DNA of 64,000 nucleotides from Streptomyces cyaneus (GCF_004028635.1 NZ_ML138678.1:1116001-1180000); one strand, 5' to 3'. Shown: positions 7,934 through 17,821, counted from the stretch's first letter. The notes: generated from the sequence alone by a model not told the origin. Program-made: numbers and translations.

Positions 7934-9214
7934 ATGACGGGCGAGCGGTCGTTGGGGCGGGAGTTCGGGTGGCTGTGGGCGGCGTACGGGGTCAGTGCGT
8001 TCGGGACCCGGCTCGCCTTCGACGCGTTCCCGATCATCGCGGTCGTCGTGCTGCACGCCGGCGCGAGTGACGTGGCGCTGCTGGCGGCCTCGGGGCTCGC
8101 GGTGGGGGCGGCGGTGGCGGTGCCGCTCGGAGCGTGGGTGGAACTGCGCCGGAAGCGGCCGGTGATGATCGCGGCGGACCTGGTCCGATGCGCGGCACTG
8201 CTGTCCATCCCCGTCGCCTTCGCGCTGGACGGCCTCGGCCTCGGCCAGCTGCTGGTGGTGTCGGTGGTGGTCGCTGCCGCGGACATCACGTTCACCGCGG
8301 CGAGCGGGGCATATCTGAAGTCCCTCGTGCGGCCGGAGGAGCTGCTCGTGGCGAACAGCCGCTTCGAGGCCACGACGTGGACGGCCACGGCGCTCGGCCC
8401 ACCGCTCGGCGGGGTCGCGGTCGGCGTGTTCGGCCCGATGACGACGGTGCTGGCGGACGGGGTCAGCTATCTGCTGTCGGCGCTGGGGATCCGGGCGATC
8501 GGCGGTAAGGAGAGGCAACAGTCCGCAGGGGAACAGTCGGCAGAGCAGCAGCCCGGAAAGCAACAGACCGCCCGTCCTGGCTCGCCCTCAGGCCTGCGAC
8601 TGAGCGATCTCCCGGCGGGCTGGCGGCACCTCCTCACCCACCCCACACTGCGCCCCCTGTTCCTCAACACGATCCTGGTCAACGCCCTGATCATGGCGCC
8701 GTCCCCGGTGCTCGCCGTCCTCATGCTCGGCCAACTCGGCTTCGCCCCCTGGCAGTACGGCCTCGCCTTCGCCGTCCCGTGCCTGGGCGGCCTGCTGGGC
8801 TCCCGCCTGTCGCGGCGCCTGGTCACCCGGTACGGCCGACGCCGGGTACTGCTCACCGCCGGCACCCTGCGCGCCTGCTGGCCCCTCGGCCTGGCCTTCG
8901 TCGGCCCGGGCACGTCCGGCCTCGTGCTCATCATGGCCGTCGAGTTCGGCTTGATCACGTGCGTGGGCGTCTTCAACCCGGTGCTCGCCACCACCCGCCT
9001 CGAGCAGATCCCACCGGACCGGATCACCCGCACCTTGTCGGCATGGCAGATCACGGGCCGGACGACGACCGCGGCCATGACGGCGCTGTGGGGCCTGCTG
9101 GCGGCGCTGGCCGGACCGCGCGCCGCCATCGCCCTCGCCGGGGTCCTGCTGCTGGCGACCCCGCTCCTGCTCCCCCGACACGAGCGCGCACCGCAGCACA
9201 GCACCACCGGGTAA
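7934..9214 (+). CDS. MFS transporter (MFS_3 / enterobactin-exporter type)
   Basis: A 426-residue, twelve-helix major facilitator protein. The N-terminal LWAAYGVSAFGTRLAFDAFP and the loop LRRKRPVMIAADLVRC are typical of the MFS_3 group, which export siderophores, macrolides or other small molecules. A Gln-rich central loop (near residues 190-215) separates the two six-helix halves; RLVTRYGRRRVLL is the second-half loop. I take the ATG at 7934, preceded by GGGG; an in-frame ATG at 7901 is possible. It is divergent from, and probably controlled by, the LysR gene. Confidence 0.85.
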   Translation: MTGERSLGREFGWLWAAYGVSAFGTRLAFDAFPIIAVVVLHAGASDVALLAASGLAVGAAVAVPLGAWVELRRKRPVMIAADLVRCAALLSIPVAFALDGLGLGQLLVVSVVVAAADITFTAASGAYLKSLVRPEELLVANSRFEATTWTATALGPPLGGVAVGVFGPMTTVLADGVSYLLSALGIRAIGGKERQQSAGEQSAEQQPGKQQTARPGSPSGLRLSDLPAGWRHLLTHPTLRPLFLNTILVNALIMAPSPVLAVLMLGQLGFAPWQYGLAFAVPCLGGLLGSRLSRRLVTRYGRRRVLLTAGTLRACWPLGLAFVGPGTSGLVLIMAVEFGLITCVGVFNPVLATTRLEQIPPDRITRTLSAWQITGRTTTAAMTALWGLLAALAGPRAAIALAGVLLLATPLLLPRHERAPQHSTTG

Positions 9215-9286
9215 CGACTGGGTTGCCTGGTATAGACCTCTCTTGACGCCGCCTTCCCCTCGGGTCTACCTTCCTGGACAACTCGA

Positions 9287-9301
9287 TAGGAAACTTTCCT
9301 A
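9287..9301. promoter_or_regulatory. ROK-family operator palindrome
   Basis: Perfect 15-base palindrome TAGGAAA-C-TTTCCTA in the 5' region of the ROK gene. It resembles the GGAAA...TTTCC operators reported for actinobacterial ROK and related sugar regulators, and probably mediates autoregulation and control of the sugar operon that follows. Confidence 0.6.
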
Positions 9302-9374
9302 ACAGTGATCCTGGATGGACTTCCGTCGTAGATCGCTGAGAAGCTGGTCAGCCGAAAGGCAGGTGTCGATTCCC

Positions 9375-10586
9375 ATGGCAGGAACCGCCGGTACGCCGGG
9401 CACCCCGCGCGTGCTGCGCGCCATGAACGACCGTGCCGCTCTGGACCTCCTCCTGGAGCACGGGCCGCTGTCCCGCACGCGGATCGGCAAGCTCACCGGC
9501 CTGTCCAAGCCGACCGCCTCCCAGCTGCTCGCCCGCCTCGAAGCCGCCGGCCTCGTCCTGGCCACCGGCACGACGGAGGGCCGACCCGGCCCGGGCGCCC
9601 AGCTGTACGAGGTCAATCCGGCCGCCGCGTACGCCGCGGGGCTCGATGTCACCCCCGAACGCATCCTCGCCGCGGTCGCCGACATCACCGGCCGCACGGT
9701 GGGGTCGTACGAACTGCCCACCCCCGGCAGACGCACGGGCCGGCTCGTCGTGCGGCAGGTCACCGACGCCCTCGACGGCGCGGTGAAGGCGGCAGGCCTC
9801 GCCCGTGACGACGTCCACCGCCTCGTCATCGGCACCCCCGGCGCCTTCGACCCCAACACGGGCCGGCTGCGCTATGCCTCCCACCTCCCCGGCTGGCACA
9901 CCCCCGCGCTGCTGGACGAACTCGCCGCCGCCCTGCCGATGCCGGTCGAGTACGAGAACGACGTCAACCTCGTGGCGGTGGCCGAGCAGCGGCTCGGCGC
10001 GGCCCGCGGCCACGAGGACTTCGTGCTGCTGTGGAACGAAGGGGGCCTGGGTGCCGCCCTGGTCCTCGGCGGCCGGCTGCACCGCGGCTGGACCGGCGGC
10101 GCGGGCGAGGTAGGTTTCCTGCCGGTTCCCGGGGCACCCCTGGTCCGGCAAGTAACCAAAGCCAACAGTGGCGGCTACCAGGAACTGGCCGGTTCGCAGG
10201 CGATCCCCCAACTCGCGCGCGAACTCGGTATGGCGAACATCCCCTCAGGGTCGTACGCCGAGGCCGCCGCCACCCTCGTCGAACGGGCCGCCACGGAGGA
10301 CACGGTCCTGGGCCGGCTCCTGCTGGAGACCTACGCGACCCGGCTGGCAACCGGCCTCGCCTCACTGGTCTCCGTGCTCGACCCCGAACTGGTCGTCCTC
10401 AGCGGCGCCTCCCTCGCCTCCGGCGGCGAGGTGCTGCGCACCCTCGTCCAGGCCGAGCTGGAGGAGCTGGCCGCGTCCAGGCCCCGGCTCGTAGTCGGCG
10501 ACGTCCGTGAGCACCCCGTGTTGCGGGGCGCGTTGGAGAGCGCGCTCGCGACCACGCGCGACGAGGTCTTCGACACCGCACGCTGA
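9375..10586 (+). CDS. ROK family transcriptional regulator
   Basis: A 403-residue sugar-responsive regulator. An N-terminal winged helix (GPLSRTRIGKLTGLSKPTAS) is followed by the ROK actin-like sugar-binding fold (VIGTPGAFDPNTG, NDVNLVAVAE, GGLGAALVLGGRL). The usual ROK zinc motif CxCGxxGCxE is missing; that position reads GEVGFLPVPGAPLVRQV, which argues against kinase activity and for a pure regulator. The start is taken at ATG 9375; GTG 9363 is an alternative with GAAAGG upstream. It directly precedes the sugar ABC operon, its likely target. Confidence 0.88.
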   Translation: MAGTAGTPGTPRVLRAMNDRAALDLLLEHGPLSRTRIGKLTGLSKPTASQLLARLEAAGLVLATGTTEGRPGPGAQLYEVNPAAAYAAGLDVTPERILAAVADITGRTVGSYELPTPGRRTGRLVVRQVTDALDGAVKAAGLARDDVHRLVIGTPGAFDPNTGRLRYASHLPGWHTPALLDELAAALPMPVEYENDVNLVAVAEQRLGAARGHEDFVLLWNEGGLGAALVLGGRLHRGWTGGAGEVGFLPVPGAPLVRQVTKANSGGYQELAGSQAIPQLARELGMANIPSGSYAEAAATLVERAATEDTVLGRLLLETYATRLATGLASLVSVLDPELVVLSGASLASGGEVLRTLVQAELEELAASRPRLVVGDVREHPVLRGALESALATTRDEVFDTAR

Positions 10587-10713
10587 CCGCCCCGCCCCCG
10601 CAGCCAAGCCCTTTGCCCCGGTAGCTCAGCCCTCCAGCTCGGCAGCCGAGCCCTTCTGACCCACCCCCCGCCTTCCCTCACCCACCCCTGTCCCGCCCTT
10701 GGGAGACCTCGCC

Positions 10714-12075
10714 ATGTCCGGAAAGTCCAGGAACGTCATACCTTCAGCGTCCCGCAAGGCAGCCACCGCCCTCGCCGCCACCGCCTCCCTGGCCCTGTTC
10801 GCCACGGCCTGCACCGGACAGTCGGAGGCCGGTGCCACCGACGACCCCAACGCCAGGACGACGATCACCTTCTGGCACGGCTGGAGCGCACCCGCCGAGG
10901 TCAAGGCGATCCAGGCGAACGTCGACCGCTTCGAGAAGGCCCACCCGAACATCACCGTGAAGGTCGTCGGCAACATCAACGACGACAAGCTCAACCAGGC
11001 GCTGCGCGCGGGCGGTTCGAACGGACCGGACGTGGTGTCGTCGTTCACGACCTCCAACATCGGCAAGTTCTGTTCCTCCGGCGCCTTCCTCGACCTCAAG
11101 CCCTTCATCGAGAAGTCGAAGCTCGACCTCGACAAGCTCATCCCGAAGCCGATGCTGGACTACACCCAGTTCGAGGGCACCCGCTGCGCCCTGCCCCTGC
11201 TGGGCGACGCCTACGGCCTCTACTACAACAAGGACGCCTTCGAGAAGGCGGGCATCAAGTCCCCGCCGAAGACCTGGTCGGAGTTCGCGAAGGTCGCCGA
11301 GAAGCTGACCGTGAGCAAGGGTGACAGTTACGAGCAGCTCGGCTTCATGCCGACGTACCACGGCTACGAGACGGTCGTGGACCACTACATGTCCCAGTGG
11401 GACCACGCCTACTTCGACGCCGACGGCAAGTCCAACATCGCCAAGGACCCGGCCTTCGCCGAGATGTTCACGTACCAGAAGAAGCTCATCGACGACCTCG
11501 GCGGCTTCGCGAAGCTGGAGAAGTACCGCAACACCTTCGGTGACGAGTGGGGCGCCAAGCACCCCTTCCAGACCGGCCAGGTGGCCATGCAGCTCGACGG
11601 CGAGTGGCGCCTGGGCATGGCGAAGGACGCCGGCGTCGACTTCGAGATCGGCACCGCCCCGATGCCCGTCGCGGACGACGAGGCCGACGAGTACGGCAAG
11701 GGATTCCTCTCCGGCACGATCATCGGCATCGCGCCGCAGAGCGAGAAGCAGAATGCGGCCTGGGAGCTGGTGAAGTACCTGACGACCGACACCGAGGCCG
11801 TGGTCTCCTTCGCCAACGCCATCCACAACGTGCCCTCCACCTTCGCCGCCCTGAAGTCGCCCGACCTGAAGGTGGATCCCGGCTTCAAGACGTTCCTGGA
11901 CATCGCCCAGAACCCGGAGTCGAACACCCCGCCGGCCTCCGTCAACGGCTCGACGTACCAGACGACGCTGCAGGACTTCGGCTACCAGTACGAGTCGGGC
12001 AAGGTGAAGGACCTGAAGGCCGGTCTGGCGAAGACCGCCGAGCAGATCGACACCGACATCGAGCAGGCGAAGTAG
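10714..12075 (+). CDS. sugar ABC transporter substrate-binding lipoprotein
   Basis: A 453-residue extracellular solute-binding protein of family 1. The signal peptide ends in the lipobox LFATAC, so the mature protein is lipid-anchored at the outer face of the membrane. The opening ITFWHGWSAPAEVKAIQANV and the later GEWRLGMAK are typical of sugar binders. The ATG at 10714 has GGGAG eight bases before it. It delivers its sugar to the two permeases encoded next. The neighbouring GH4 enzyme and kinase suggest a beta-linked disaccharide or amino sugar. Confidence 0.92.
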   Translation: MSGKSRNVIPSASRKAATALAATASLALFATACTGQSEAGATDDPNARTTITFWHGWSAPAEVKAIQANVDRFEKAHPNITVKVVGNINDDKLNQALRAGGSNGPDVVSSFTTSNIGKFCSSGAFLDLKPFIEKSKLDLDKLIPKPMLDYTQFEGTRCALPLLGDAYGLYYNKDAFEKAGIKSPPKTWSEFAKVAEKLTVSKGDSYEQLGFMPTYHGYETVVDHYMSQWDHAYFDADGKSNIAKDPAFAEMFTYQKKLIDDLGGFAKLEKYRNTFGDEWGAKHPFQTGQVAMQLDGEWRLGMAKDAGVDFEIGTAPMPVADDEADEYGKGFLSGTIIGIAPQSEKQNAAWELVKYLTTDTEAVVSFANAIHNVPSTFAALKSPDLKVDPGFKTFLDIAQNPESNTPPASVNGSTYQTTLQDFGYQYESGKVKDLKAGLAKTAEQIDTDIEQAK

Positions 12076-12083
12076 CGCCGTCG

Positions 12084-13025
12084 ATGTCCACGCACACTCT
12101 CCGCGCGAAGCGCCGCAGGTCGGCGCTTCGAACGGTGGCCTTCCTGTCACCGTGGCTCATCGGTTTCGGCGTCTTCTTCGCCTATCCGCTGGTGTCCACC
12201 GTGTACTTCTCGCTGATGAAGTACGACGGCTTCGGCACACCGGTCTTCCGCGGCCTGGGCAACTGGGCCTACGTCTTCAACGACTACCCGCTGTTCTGGC
12301 CGGCGCTGCGCAACACGCTCTGGCTGGTGCTGGTGATGGTGACCTGCCGGGTGGTGTTCGGGCTCGGCATCGGTCTGCTGATCACGAAGATCAAGACCGG
12401 CACGGGTGTCTTCCGCACCCTCTTCTACCTGCCGTACCTCGCGCCGCCGGTCGCCGCGACGCTGGCCTTCGTCTTCCTCCTCAACCCCGGCACCGGCCCG
12501 GTCAACTCGGTCCTCGACGGCCTGGGTCTGCCGACGCCCGGCTGGTTCACGGACCCCGCCTGGTCCAAGCCGGCCCTCACCGCGCTGGCGCTGTGGGGCG
12601 TGGGCGACCTCATGGTCATCTTCATGGCCGCGCTGCTCGACGTACCGAAGGAGCAGTACGAGGCGGCGGAGCTGGACGGGACGTCGGCCTGGCAGCGGTT
12701 CCGGTTCGTCACCCTGCCGAACATCTCGCCGATCGTGATGTTCGCCGTCGTCACGGGCGTGATCCAGACCATGCAGTACTACACACAGCCGCTGGTGGCC
12801 GGGAAGGTCGCCTCGGGCATCATCGGCGGCTCCGGCCAGCAGTTCGAGCCGGGCTACCCGGACAAGTCCACGCTGACCCTCCCCCAGCTCGTCTACAACC
12901 TCGGCTTCCAGCGCTTCGACTACGGCTCGGCCTGCGTGGTCGCGCTGGTGCTGTTCGCGCTGGCCATGGCGTTCACCGCGCTGCTGATGCGACGCAGGGG
13001 CGGACTGATGCAGGCAGGTGACTGA
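12084..13025 (+). CDS. sugar ABC transporter permease (first subunit)
   Basis: A 313-residue inner-membrane permease of the MalF type with six predicted helices. The cytoplasmic EAA loop EQYEAAELDGTSAWQRFRFV lies near residues 191-210 and docks the ATPase. It begins eight bases after the binding-protein stop and ends two bases before the next permease. The operon encodes no ATP-binding subunit; Streptomyces sugar importers of this kind commonly share the distant MsiK ATPase. Confidence 0.92.
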   Translation: MSTHTLRAKRRRSALRTVAFLSPWLIGFGVFFAYPLVSTVYFSLMKYDGFGTPVFRGLGNWAYVFNDYPLFWPALRNTLWLVLVMVTCRVVFGLGIGLLITKIKTGTGVFRTLFYLPYLAPPVAATLAFVFLLNPGTGPVNSVLDGLGLPTPGWFTDPAWSKPALTALALWGVGDLMVIFMAALLDVPKEQYEAAELDGTSAWQRFRFVTLPNISPIVMFAVVTGVIQTMQYYTQPLVAGKVASGIIGGSGQQFEPGYPDKSTLTLPQLVYNLGFQRFDYGSACVVALVLFALAMAFTALLMRRRGGLMQAGD

Positions 13026-13027
13026 CC

Positions 13028-13918
13028 ATGACCCAAGTGCTGGATAAGCCCGTTCAGTTGGGAAACCCAACAGTCGCCGAACGCACGGCCCGCCGCAGGG
13101 CGCTCCTGGAATGGATAGCGATCCACTCCCTCGGCATAGCGGCCGCGCTCTTCTTCACCCTGCCCTTCGTGTTCGTCGTCCTGACCTCGCTGATGAGCGA
13201 CCAGCAGGCGCTCACCCGCGACCTGGTCCCGGACACCTGGGAGTGGGGCAACTACACCAAGGTCTTCGACACGCCCGGCTTTCTGACCTGGTGGAAGAAC
13301 ACCCTGATCTACGCCGGTCTGGGCACGGTCCTCACCGTCGTGTCGTCCGTCCCGGTGGCGTACGCGCTCGCCAAGTTCCGCTTCCGTGGCCGTAATTTGT
13401 CCCTGATGCTGGTCATCTCGATGATGATGCTGCCGCCCCAGGTGATCATCATCCCGATGTACCTGTTCTGGGCGAAGCAGCTGGACCTCTCGGGGACCCT
13501 GTGGCCTCTGATCATCCCGATGGCCTTCGGGGACGCGTTCTCGATCTTCCTCCTGCGCCAGTTCCTGATGACGATCCCGAACGAGTACCTGGACGCGGCG
13601 AGGGTGGACGGCTGCGGCGAACTCCGCACACTCCTGCGGGTCGTCCTCCCCATGGCGAAACCGGGCATAGCCGCAGTGGCCCTCTTCCAGTTCTTCTACG
13701 CGTGGAACGACTACTTCGGCCCCCAGATCTACGCGTCCGAGAACCCGGGCGCCTGGACGCTCTCCTACGGCCTGGAGTCGTTCAAGGGGGCACACCACAC
13801 CGACTGGAACCTCACCATGGCCGCCACTGTTCTCGTGATGGCCCCCGTGATCCTCGTGTTCTTCTTCGCGCAGAAGGCGTTCGTCGAGGGCGTCACGCTC
13901 ACCGGAGTAAAGGGTTGA
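13028..13918 (+). CDS. sugar ABC transporter permease (second subunit)
   Basis: A 296-residue MalG-type permease with six helices. The EAA loop is NEYLDAARVDGCGELRTLLR near residues 186-205; FFYAWNDYFGPQIY is the conserved C-terminal block. It forms a heterodimer with the preceding permease. The ATG at 13028 lies two bases after the upstream stop. Confidence 0.92.
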   Translation: MTQVLDKPVQLGNPTVAERTARRRALLEWIAIHSLGIAAALFFTLPFVFVVLTSLMSDQQALTRDLVPDTWEWGNYTKVFDTPGFLTWWKNTLIYAGLGTVLTVVSSVPVAYALAKFRFRGRNLSLMLVISMMMLPPQVIIIPMYLFWAKQLDLSGTLWPLIIPMAFGDAFSIFLLRQFLMTIPNEYLDAARVDGCGELRTLLRVVLPMAKPGIAAVALFQFFYAWNDYFGPQIYASENPGAWTLSYGLESFKGAHHTDWNLTMAATVLVMAPVILVFFFAQKAFVEGVTLTGVKG

Positions 13919-13925
13919 CTCACAC

Positions 13926-15191
13926 ATGAAACTCACCGTGGTCGGCGGAGGCTCGACCTACACCCCCGAACTCATCGACGGCTTCGCCCGCCTGCGGGAC
14001 ACCCTGCCGATAGCGGAACTGGTCCTGATGGACCCGGCGACGGACCGTCTGGAACTGGTGGGCGGCCTTGCCCGACGTATCTTCGAGCGCCAGGGTCACA
14101 GCGGCACGATCACCACCACGACCGACCTGGACGCGGCGGTGGAGGGCGCGGACGCGGTCCTCCTCCAGCTCCGTGTGGGCGGTCAGGCGGCCCGCGAGCA
14201 GGACGAGACCTGGCCGCTGGAGTGCGGCTGCGTGGGCCAGGAGACGACGGGCGCCGGCGGCCTGGCGAAGGCCCTGCGCACCGTCCCGGTGGTCCTGGAC
14301 ATCGCGGACCGGGTCCGCCGTACCAACCCCACCGCCTGGATCATCGACTTCACCAACCCGGTCGGCATCGTGACCCGGGCCCTGCTCCAGGCGGGCCACA
14401 AGGCGGTCGGCCTGTGCAATGTGGCGATCGGCTTCCAGCGCAAGTTCGCGGCCATGCTCGGCGTGACCCCCTCCGACGTCCACCTCGACCACGTGGGCCT
14501 CAACCACCTCACCTGGGAGACCGGGGTACGCCTGGGCGGCCCCGAGGGCGAGAACGTCCTGCCGAAACTGCTGGCCGACCACGGCGACACCATCGCCGCC
14601 GACCTGCACCTCCCCCGCCCCCTCCTGGACCGCCTGGGCGTGGTGCCGTCGTACTACCTGCGCTACTACTACGCCCACGACGAGGTGGTGCGAGAACTGC
14701 GCACCAAACCGTCGCGGGCCGCGGAAGTGGCGGAAATGGAAAGAAGGTTGCTCACCCTCTACGCCGACCCGGCCCTCGACGAGAAGCCGGAACTGCTCTC
14801 CAAGAGGGGCGGCGCGTACTACTCGGAGGCCGCGGTGGACCTGGCGGCCGCGCTGCTGAACGGCGCGGGCAGCCCGTACCAGGTGGTCAACACCTACAAC
14901 AACGGCACGCTTGCCTTCCTCCCCGACGACGCGGTGATCGAGGTACAGGCCGGGGTGGGCACGAGGGGCGCAGCCCCTCTCCCGATGTCGCCCCCGGACC
15001 CCCTGTACGCGGGCCTGATGGCCCAGGTGACGGCCTACGAGGACCTGGCCCTGGAGGCGGCCCTGCACGGCGGCCGCACCCGGGTCTTCAAGGCGCTGCT
15101 CTCCCACCCTCTGATCGGCCAGTACGCGTACGCGGAGAAACTCACCGACCAACTGATCGCACACAACCGGGAGCACCTCGCGTGGGCATGA
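13926..15191 (+). CDS. 6-phospho-beta-glucosidase, glycoside hydrolase family 4
   Basis: A 421-residue cytoplasmic enzyme. The N-terminal Rossmann motif VVGGGSTYTPEL binds NAD, which GH4 uses in its oxidation-elimination mechanism together with a divalent metal; GLCNVAIGFQR holds the metal-binding Cys region and LDHVGLNHLTW the conserved His. GH4 members of this branch cleave 6-phospho-beta-glucosides. Because the sugar enters by an ABC system (not a phosphotransferase), phosphorylation is probably by the kinase encoded next, with which this gene shares an overlap. Confidence 0.9.
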   Translation: MKLTVVGGGSTYTPELIDGFARLRDTLPIAELVLMDPATDRLELVGGLARRIFERQGHSGTITTTTDLDAAVEGADAVLLQLRVGGQAAREQDETWPLECGCVGQETTGAGGLAKALRTVPVVLDIADRVRRTNPTAWIIDFTNPVGIVTRALLQAGHKAVGLCNVAIGFQRKFAAMLGVTPSDVHLDHVGLNHLTWETGVRLGGPEGENVLPKLLADHGDTIAADLHLPRPLLDRLGVVPSYYLRYYYAHDEVVRELRTKPSRAAEVAEMERRLLTLYADPALDEKPELLSKRGGAYYSEAAVDLAAALLNGAGSPYQVVNTYNNGTLAFLPDDAVIEVQAGVGTRGAAPLPMSPPDPLYAGLMAQVTAYEDLALEAALHGGRTRVFKALLSHPLIGQYAYAEKLTDQLIAHNREHLAWA

Positions 15192-16150
15192 CCGCACGTG
15201 TCCTCGCCGTAGACGCGGGCAACAGCAAGACCGACGTGGCGGTCGTGGCGGCCGACGGAACCATCCTGGCCACGGCCCGCGCAGGCGGATTCCGCCCGCC
15301 GACGGTAGGCGTGGAGCCGGCGATGGACACCCTCGCCGAGGCGGTGCGGGAGGCCTTCACCGCGGCGGGCGTCACCCGCGCCGACCATGTCTCGGCGTGC
15401 CTGGCGAACGCCGACTTCCCGGTGGAGGAGGAGGAACTGGCGACCGCGCTGCACGCACGCGCGTGGGGCACGACCGTCGAGGTCCGCAACGACACCTTCG
15501 CCATCCTCCGGGCCGGCGTGGCGGAACCCCGCGGTGTGGCCGTCGTCTGCGGCGCCGGCATCAACTGCGTGGGCATGCGCCCCGACGGACGTACGGCCCG
15601 CTTCCCCGCGCTGGGCCGTATCTCCGGCGACTGGGGCGGCGGGTGGGGCCTGTCGGAGGAGGCCCTGTGGCACGCGGCCCGGGCGGAGGACGGCCGCGGA
15701 GTGCCCACGGCCTTGGCGCACGCGCTCCCCGCCCACTTCGGCCTGCCGACCATGTACGCCCTGATCGAGGCCCTGCACCTCGAACACATCGCCCCCGTCC
15801 GCCGCCACGAACTGACCCCGGTCCTCTTCGCCACCGCCATGGCCGGCGACCCGATCGCCCGCGAGATCGTCGACCGGCTGGCCGACGAGGTGGTGACGAT
15901 GGCAACGGTCGCGCTGACCCGACTGGACCTGCTGGAGGAGGAGACGCCGGTGCTGTTGGGCGGGGGTGTCCTGGCGGCAGGTCACCCCCAACTGATCGAC
16001 GGCATCCGGGACTTGCTCACGGCCCGCGCCCCCAAAGCGGTACCGGGTGTGGTCACGGCGAGTCCGGTGCTGGGGGCGGCGTTGCTGGGGCTGGACCGGG
16101 TGGGGGCGGGGGCGGAGGTGCATGAACGGGTACGCGCCCACTTCGCATAG
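15188..16150 (+). CDS. BadF/BadG-type sugar kinase (N-acetylglucosamine kinase-like)
   Basis: A 320-residue ASKHA-fold ATPase. VLAVDAGNSKTDVAVVAADG is the phosphate-1 loop, VVCGAGINCVGMRPDG the sugar/phosphate region, and VLLGGGVLAAG the adenosine motif. The family includes N-acetylglucosamine and glucosamine kinases. It overlaps the GH4 stop (ATGA) and probably provides the phosphosugar substrate for that enzyme or acts on its released sugar; which is first cannot be told. A GTG two codons upstream is an alternative start. Confidence 0.85.
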   Translation: MTARVLAVDAGNSKTDVAVVAADGTILATARAGGFRPPTVGVEPAMDTLAEAVREAFTAAGVTRADHVSACLANADFPVEEEELATALHARAWGTTVEVRNDTFAILRAGVAEPRGVAVVCGAGINCVGMRPDGRTARFPALGRISGDWGGGWGLSEEALWHAARAEDGRGVPTALAHALPAHFGLPTMYALIEALHLEHIAPVRRHELTPVLFATAMAGDPIAREIVDRLADEVVTMATVALTRLDLLEEETPVLLGGGVLAAGHPQLIDGIRDLLTARAPKAVPGVVTASPVLGAALLGLDRVGAGAEVHERVRAHFA

Positions 16151-16349
16151 GGGTCCGGCGGCCGCAGGCCCCCAGGGGGAACCGAACTGATTCCCGCCGC
16201 GTGTTCATGGGCAGGGGTGGTGCGGGGATCCTGCCCAGCCGCCGGCAGGCGTTCCGCTGCGATCCGATCAAGATCCAGCCAAGCCCGGTGCGGATGTCAG
16301 TCCCGGCAGCGATACTTGCGGCGACGGATGACCACGGGGGAGGTCAGCA

Positions 16350-17807
16350 GTGACACAGACGCCGAAGAGCAGCACGGCACCACCACCGGGACACGCCCCG
16401 GCATCCGGCGCCCCCACCATGCCGTCCGTGCCCCCGCAGCCCGTCCGGCCCGCCACGCCCACCCCCACCCCGCCGGCCGCGAGACCCCGCCGCACCGCCT
16501 TCGCCGAGGGCTTCGACCAGCTCCGCGCGGCCGCCACCACCGAGCCCGGCCGCCTGCGGATCATCGGCGCCCTCCTCGCCCTCTTCGTCGTCGCCTTCGG
16601 TGCCGTGGCGGCCTGGCAGATGACCGAGCGGGCGGCAGCCGCCGACGACGTCCTGGGCCGCAGCCAGCCCCTGACCTCGGACGCGGCCGACATCTACCGC
16701 TCCCTGGCGGACGCCAACACCGCGGCGGCGAGCGGCTATCTCGCGGGACTGCAGGAAAAGCCCGCCATGCGCGAGGGCTACGAGCGGGACATCCGCACGG
16801 CGGCCTCGAAACTCGTCACCGCCGCCGCCAACTCCGAACCGGGCTCCGCCTCGGCGCACACCATCGCCGAACTCAGCGAGCTCCTCCCGGAGTACAAGGG
16901 CCTGGTCGAGACGGCGAGGGCCAACAACCGTCAGGGCTACCCCGTGGGCGGCGCCTATCTGCGCGCGGCGAACGAGATGATGCAGCAGAAGATGCTGCCG
17001 GCCGCCCAGAAGCTCCACCAGACGGAGAACCAGCGCCTGCGCGACGACTACGCGGACGCGAAGTCGTTCCCCTGGGCCGCGGCCGGCCTCGGCGTGCTCG
17101 CCCTGGCCGCCCTCGCCTGGGCCCAGCGCCGCAACTACCAGCGCACGAACCGGGTTCTGAACCACGGCCTGGTCACCGCCACGGCCGCCTCCACCGTGGT
17201 CCTGCTGTGGCTGGCCGTGGGCCACACCGTCGCGCGCGCGGGCCTGAACGACTCCTACGACCACGGCGTCCGCTCGCTGAACGTGCTGCACGAGGCCCGC
17301 ATCGCCTCCCTGACCGCCCGCAGTGACGAGAACCTGAACCTGGTCCGCCGCGGCGCGGACACCAAGAAGCTCGACGACGGCACGGTCGTGGACGCGTACG
17401 AGTGGGGCTACGACCAGGAGATCGAACAGCTCGGCAAGGCGCTCGTCCGGGCCGAGGGCCTCGCCGACGACACGGCGGGGAAGAAGCCCGTGCAGGACGC
17501 CAACGGCTTCATGAAGGTCTGGAAGGACCGCCACGCCATCGCCCGCGACGACAACAACTCGGGCAACTACCAGGCCGCCCGCGACCGTGTCATCGGCGCC
17601 GCGAAGGAGCCGACGAGCGTGTGCTTCGACAACGTCGACGAGGCCTTGGCGAAGGCGCTCAAGCACGAGCAGATCGAGTTCAGGCAGGCCGCGGGCGACG
17701 GCCGTGACTCGCTGACCGGCCTCCCGACCGGCGCCGCGGTCCTCGCGGTCCTGGGCGCGGCCGGCGCGGTCCTCGGCATCGGCCGCAGGCTGTCGGAGTA
17801 CCGGTGA
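16350..17807 (+). CDS. glnX: GlnX-like membrane sensor protein
   Basis: A 485-residue membrane protein. A Pro/Thr-rich cytoplasmic leader is followed by a helix near residues 71-90, a predicted extracellular helical bundle (95-230), two further helices (near 233-250 and 272-290), a second helical region, and a last helix near residue 460. The helical sensor shape and its position directly before a glutamate-binding protein and PknG match mycobacterial GlnX, which passes amino-acid binding by GlnH across the membrane to PknG. The GTG start follows GGAGG. Assignment rests mainly on context. Confidence 0.75.
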   Translation: MTQTPKSSTAPPPGHAPASGAPTMPSVPPQPVRPATPTPTPPAARPRRTAFAEGFDQLRAAATTEPGRLRIIGALLALFVVAFGAVAAWQMTERAAAADDVLGRSQPLTSDAADIYRSLADANTAAASGYLAGLQEKPAMREGYERDIRTAASKLVTAAANSEPGSASAHTIAELSELLPEYKGLVETARANNRQGYPVGGAYLRAANEMMQQKMLPAAQKLHQTENQRLRDDYADAKSFPWAAAGLGVLALAALAWAQRRNYQRTNRVLNHGLVTATAASTVVLLWLAVGHTVARAGLNDSYDHGVRSLNVLHEARIASLTARSDENLNLVRRGADTKKLDDGTVVDAYEWGYDQEIEQLGKALVRAEGLADDTAGKKPVQDANGFMKVWKDRHAIARDDNNSGNYQAARDRVIGAAKEPTSVCFDNVDEALAKALKHEQIEFRQAAGDGRDSLTGLPTGAAVLAVLGAAGAVLGIGRRLSEYR

Positions 17808-17821
17808 GAGGGGGCAGGGCG

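Noticed and set aside
10587..10713. Short frames between ROK and binding-protein genes
   Set aside because: Only 127 bases with no ribosome site other than that of the binding-protein gene.
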